Made by a program: the position numbers and the translations under genes. The notes beneath the pieces were generated by a model. It did not search any database. It saw only the letters and a program-made list of their open reading frames with translations, and was not told where the DNA came from. DNA of 64,000 nt from Hymenobacter translucens (lineage in GTDB: Bacteria > Bacteroidota > Bacteroidia > Cytophagales > Hymenobacteraceae), in contig NZ_JAJERB010000004.1 in assembly GCF_020685205.1 (NCBI RefSeq), positions 124,001 through 188,000 on the forward strand, read 5' to 3'. Shown in pieces: positions 61,082 through 64,000 of the stretch (position 1 is its first letter; every line of letters starts with the position of its first letter).

Positions 61082-62857
61082 TCACCTCCCCTGCAGGCGG
61101 GCCAGCACGTCGTCGGTGCTGTAGCCGTCGACGGTGAATTCCTGGAAGCCAAAGATGTGGACGGCTTCCTGCATCGTGGCCAGGTCGGCGGTAAGCAGGG
61201 TAGGGGGCACAAACGTGGTGTCGTCCTCGTGCACCCGGGCAATGGTGCGGGCCAGGACGCCGTACTGCTCGGGCGTGGCGTACATCAGCGTGGCCGCCTC
61301 GGGCGAGGAAAACAGCACCGACAGCGTGCCGGGCGGGTGGCTGGCCAGCAGGTCGGGGCGCTCCAGGCCGGGCAGCATCCGCAGAAAGCTCTGCATGATG
61401 AGCTGGTTGGTGTGGGGCCCCAGCAGCACTATGGCCGCGCGCTTGCGCTTCTTTTCCCGGCGCTGAAAGTGCAGGGCCGTGGCCAGGCGCAGCACCTCCG
61501 TCGGATACGCGGCCCGGGTGGTGTCGAACTCCCGGCTCCGCAGCAGCTTCTTGGGGTTGTAGTCGAAGTCTTCCTTGGGGTTCTGAAACTTGTTGGTACC
61601 CACGACCACCTGCTCGCCGGCGGCAATGCGGCTGAACTGCACCTGCGCCGACTCCTGGATCTGCTGCATCACAAAGCCGATGGCGTGGGGCAGGCCGCCT
61701 TCGGCCTCTACGCGCTGGAACAGCGCCCAACCCTCGCGGGCCAGCTGGTCGGTCAGCGTCTCGATGTAATAAGAGCCCGCGGCGGGGTCCGTAACCCGGT
61801 TCAGCAAAGCTTCCTCGCGCAGCAGCACCGGCAGGTTGCGGGCCAGGCGCTCCGAAAACTCGTTGGGGCCGTGGTAGATGCTGTCGAAGGGCGCAATGCT
61901 GATGCCCTGCACCCCGCCGAGCACCGCCGACATGGCTTCGGTGGTCGCCCGCAGCAGGTTGTTGTGCGGGTCGAGGGTAGTCTGGGTCCAGGTGGCGGTG
62001 CTGGCAAACACCGCCGGCAGGCCAGCCGCTACGGGCAGTCCGTAGGCGTCGAGTAGGGTAGCCCAGAGCTGACGCAGGGCCCGCAGCTTGGCAATTTCAA
62101 AGAAGTAGCTGGTGGCAATAGCCGTGTGCACGTGCAGGGCGGCCGCTACGTCGGCCAGGGTGACGGTCTCGTCCGGAAGCTGGTCGAGGTAGGCGGTGGC
62201 GGCGGCCAGGATAAAGGCCAGCTGCTGGGAGATGCTGCCGCCCCGGTTGGCGAAAAACGCCCCGTTTAGCGTCAGGGCCCGAAAGTCGGGCATGGCGCGA
62301 GTCAGCTCCACCACCGTGCGCAGCTCGCTTATCTGCCGGTGCAGGTCGGGGCCGTGGTCGGTGATGGGGTCGCACTGCAGAAACCCCCGCAGGGTGGGCG
62401 TTCCCGTGGCCAGCAGACGCTGCACAAACTCGCCCGACCCGCTGCTGATGGTGAAGCCCACGTAGGTGGAGGTAAGGGGCAGCAGCTGGTGGAGGTACGA
62501 CACGTCGAAAGCAACCGGGTTGGCAATGACGAAGTGCGCTCCGTCGGCGCCCCGCTGCAGGGCCCGGGCAGCCCGGTCGATGGCGGCGCGGCCGGTGTGG
62601 GTGGCGCCCACTGCGTACGTCGGCACGTTGCGCCAGGCAGTGGAGGCGGGCACCTGGGGAGCGGGCAGGCTGGCCAGGTTTTCCAGGGCCTCGCGGTGGT
62701 AGAACGGCTCCACGGCAAAGCCCTCCGGCGTGTTCCAGGCCAGCGTGGCCGGGTCGGCCCCCTTCAGGTCGCGGCGGATGCGGTCCTGCCAGGTGGCGGT
62801 GGTCACGGGTTCAAACTCGGAAAACGAAACGGGAACCGGGGGAGGCGTATCGGCCAT
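61082..62857 (-). CDS. mutA: methylmalonyl-CoA mutase, small subunit
   Basis: A 591-residue mutase-family subunit homologous to MutB, with the barrel segments and a C-terminal flavodoxin-like domain. The cobalamin D-x-H-x-x-G motif is absent, as expected for the non-catalytic subunit. It forms a heterodimer with MutB. The start is ATG 62857. The 276-bp divergent region to the choice-of-anchor gene (62858-63133) shows no cobalamin riboswitch that I can recognise. Confidence 0.93.
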   Translation of the reverse strand: MADTPPPVPVSFSEFEPVTTATWQDRIRRDLKGADPATLAWNTPEGFAVEPFYHREALENLASLPAPQVPASTAWRNVPTYAVGATHTGRAAIDRAARALQRGADGAHFVIANPVAFDVSYLHQLLPLTSTYVGFTISSGSGEFVQRLLATGTPTLRGFLQCDPITDHGPDLHRQISELRTVVELTRAMPDFRALTLNGAFFANRGGSISQQLAFILAAATAYLDQLPDETVTLADVAAALHVHTAIATSYFFEIAKLRALRQLWATLLDAYGLPVAAGLPAVFASTATWTQTTLDPHNNLLRATTEAMSAVLGGVQGISIAPFDSIYHGPNEFSERLARNLPVLLREEALLNRVTDPAAGSYYIETLTDQLAREGWALFQRVEAEGGLPHAIGFVMQQIQESAQVQFSRIAAGEQVVVGTNKFQNPKEDFDYNPKKLLRSREFDTTRAAYPTEVLRLATALHFQRREKKRKRAAIVLLGPHTNQLIMQSFLRMLPGLERPDLLASHPPGTLSVLFSSPEAATLMYATPEQYGVLARTIARVHEDDTTFVPPTLLTADLATMQEAVHIFGFQEFTVDGYSTDDVLARLQGR

Positions 62858-63133
62858 AGCTGCGGGAAGAAAATAAACCGACTATACGGGGAGAACAGGG
62901 CCTAAAGATACCGCTTCATGGTTAGAAAGACGGCCGACCGCACTGCCTCCGAAAATAAGCCAAAGCCAGCCGGGGCATTACGGCTGACCTGCCTTTCCGG
63001 GCTGCTGCGTTGAATTTTGGCGCCATGCCGCCGGAATTCTTGTCCGGGCGCCTCTTCCTGCCGGGGCCTATGCACACGAAAAAGCCCGGCTCCGGCGTTG
63101 CTCGCGGCCCCTGCCTTACCTTGTCCTTTGTCT

Positions 63134-64000
63134 ATGCGCAACTGCTACCTGCTCATTTGCCTGCTGGCCGGGCTGCTTTGTGGCTTCACCGCCCGGGCCC
63201 AGGGCGTCCAGATTGACTCGGCGGCCCCGGTCGATTCATTGGTCGACAACATGCTCGTGGGACTGGGCATCCGGGTAGGCAATGTAAAGCTGCGGGCCGA
63301 GCGCAGCAGTATGGGCAGCTTCGTTATCGACACGCCCATTATCGGAATGCAGCGCGGGGTGCTGCTTTCCACCGGCGACGTGCACAGCATTGCCCAGGCC
63401 AACAACTCACCCGGCACCAGCGGCTTTGCTGCCGACCCTACGGTCAAGTTCAAGCCCGACAAAGACCTAGCCCGCATCTGCCGCTGCCGCCCCCGCGACC
63501 AGGTAATTCTGGAGTTCGACTTTGTGCCGGCCCATAATACCGTGTTCTTCCGGTACATATTCGCCTCTGAGGAGTACAAGGAGTACGTGGGCTCCAGCTA
63601 CAACGACGCCTTTGCCTTTATCCTGACCGGCCCGAAGGTAAAGCGGCGCAACCTGGCTGTGCTGCCCGGCACCGGGCGGCCCGTCACCATCAACAACATC
63701 AACCAGCACCGCCGGTCGGAGCTGTTCCTCAACAACGACTACTTCCTGAACTACGGGATGCTGAAAAACATCAAGCAGCGGCCCCGACTGTCGATTTTCC
63801 GGCGACTGTGGAATTACCTCTTCAACCGCGCGCAGGACAACCCGGCGGGGTTTTACGTGCTGCGGGGTGAGAAGAAAAAGCTGAATCAGTCTTTGGTGAG
63901 CCGCCTGGAGTATGACGGCTTTACCCGGGTGCTGACCGCCTCGGCCTACGTGCAGCCCTGGCAGCTTTACCACCTGAAGCTGGTCGTCGGCGACGTGGGA
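63134..64000 (+). CDS. choice-of-anchor L domain protein, partial (C-terminus off the right edge)
   Basis: The frame is open from ATG 63134 to the window end (289 codons). It has a signal peptide (about 1-22, ending ARAQ). The N-terminal choice-of-anchor L domain follows, with V-G-L-G-I-R-V-G-N-V-K-L, F-x-F-V-P and F-A-S-E-E-Y-K-E-Y. Such proteins are large, secreted and often T9SS-dependent or OmpA-linked. The C-terminal anchor is not visible. It has an unusual basic segment (about 205-235). Confidence 0.83.
   Translation, partial: MRNCYLLICLLAGLLCGFTARAQGVQIDSAAPVDSLVDNMLVGLGIRVGNVKLRAERSSMGSFVIDTPIIGMQRGVLLSTGDVHSIAQANNSPGTSGFAADPTVKFKPDKDLARICRCRPRDQVILEFDFVPAHNTVFFRYIFASEEYKEYVGSSYNDAFAFILTGPKVKRRNLAVLPGTGRPVTINNINQHRRSELFLNNDYFLNYGMLKNIKQRPRLSIFRRLWNYLFNRAQDNPAGFYVLRGEKKKLNQSLVSRLEYDGFTRVLTASAYVQPWQLYHLKLVVGDVG

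Noticed and set aside
62858..63133. Cobalamin riboswitch upstream of mutA
   Set aside because: No B12-box-like sequence was recognised by eye; a covariance-model search would settle it.

Overview
The window looks like chromosomal DNA from a high-GC member of the Bacteroidota, most likely Hymenobacter or a close relative (Hymenobacteraceae). This is inferred from several signs. Promoters match the Bacteroidota pattern TTG-N20-TAnnTTTG. Shine-Dalgarno sequences are largely absent. Family content is typical of the phylum: DUF5916, DUF5723, DUF4173 and DUF3667 proteins, a Bacteroidota-type LptD, a choice-of-anchor L protein and a gliding-lineage beta-propeller. The ribosomal cluster reads rpsP-rimM-trmD-rplS. 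No rRNA, tRNA, insertion sequence, prophage or CRISPR array was recognised. Almost everything is housekeeping, envelope or accessory metabolism.

Layout. 1-4.6 kb: partial DUF3667 protein, DsbA-like oxidoreductase, lipoprotein, UbiA prenyltransferase, SAM methyltransferase and a frameshifted membrane protein. 4.65-9.0 kb: a membrane protein/winged-helix regulator pair, then a DUF4173 membrane protein and small genes including a Coq4 homologue. Two matching ACTTTG-N5-CAAAG palindromes mark the likely operators. 9.1-15 kb: penicillin-binding protein 1A, a pterin operon (QueD-type enzyme, FolE, TIGR01777 epimerase, lipoprotein) and a secreted coiled-coil protein. 15-19 kb: a pyrophosphatase-like lipoprotein that lacks the catalytic aspartates, and an M1 aminopeptidase. 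19-25 kb: ribosomal/tRNA-modification cluster, desaturase, RluA-type pseudouridine synthase and panB. 25-32 kb: LptD divergent from an amidase/MlaD pair, then an acyl-CoA carboxylase beta subunit. 32-40 kb: GNAT, DinB-like protein, pyruvate oxidase/dehydrogenase, SirB1-like protein, phosphopantetheinyl transferase/redoxin pair, WD40 protein, DivIVA and FolB. 40-43 kb: a BlaI/M56 (BlaR-like) pair controlled by three regularly spaced operators. 43-53 kb: outer-membrane and envelope proteins, MeaB, NUDIX and L,D-transpeptidase. 53-64 kb: ICMT-like methyltransferase, GDPD, hydrolase, J-like membrane protein, DoxX, ankyrin protein, both methylmalonyl-CoA mutase subunits and a partial choice-of-anchor L protein.

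The most unusual signal is not a gene. Several intergenic gaps contain short arrays of degenerate 7-bp units (one locus has 8-bp units). The families differ in sequence (AATTNNN, AGYYARR-like, RGCTKCA-like and others) but share the heptad period. Many are paired as inverted arrays around a short spacer. They sit hard against start and stop codons inside operons: UbiA/methyltransferase, mutA/mutB, rpsP/rimM/trmD and WD40/divIVA. They supply start or stop codons for at least three genes. One array lies in frame inside mutB and encodes an Asn/Gln-rich linker.
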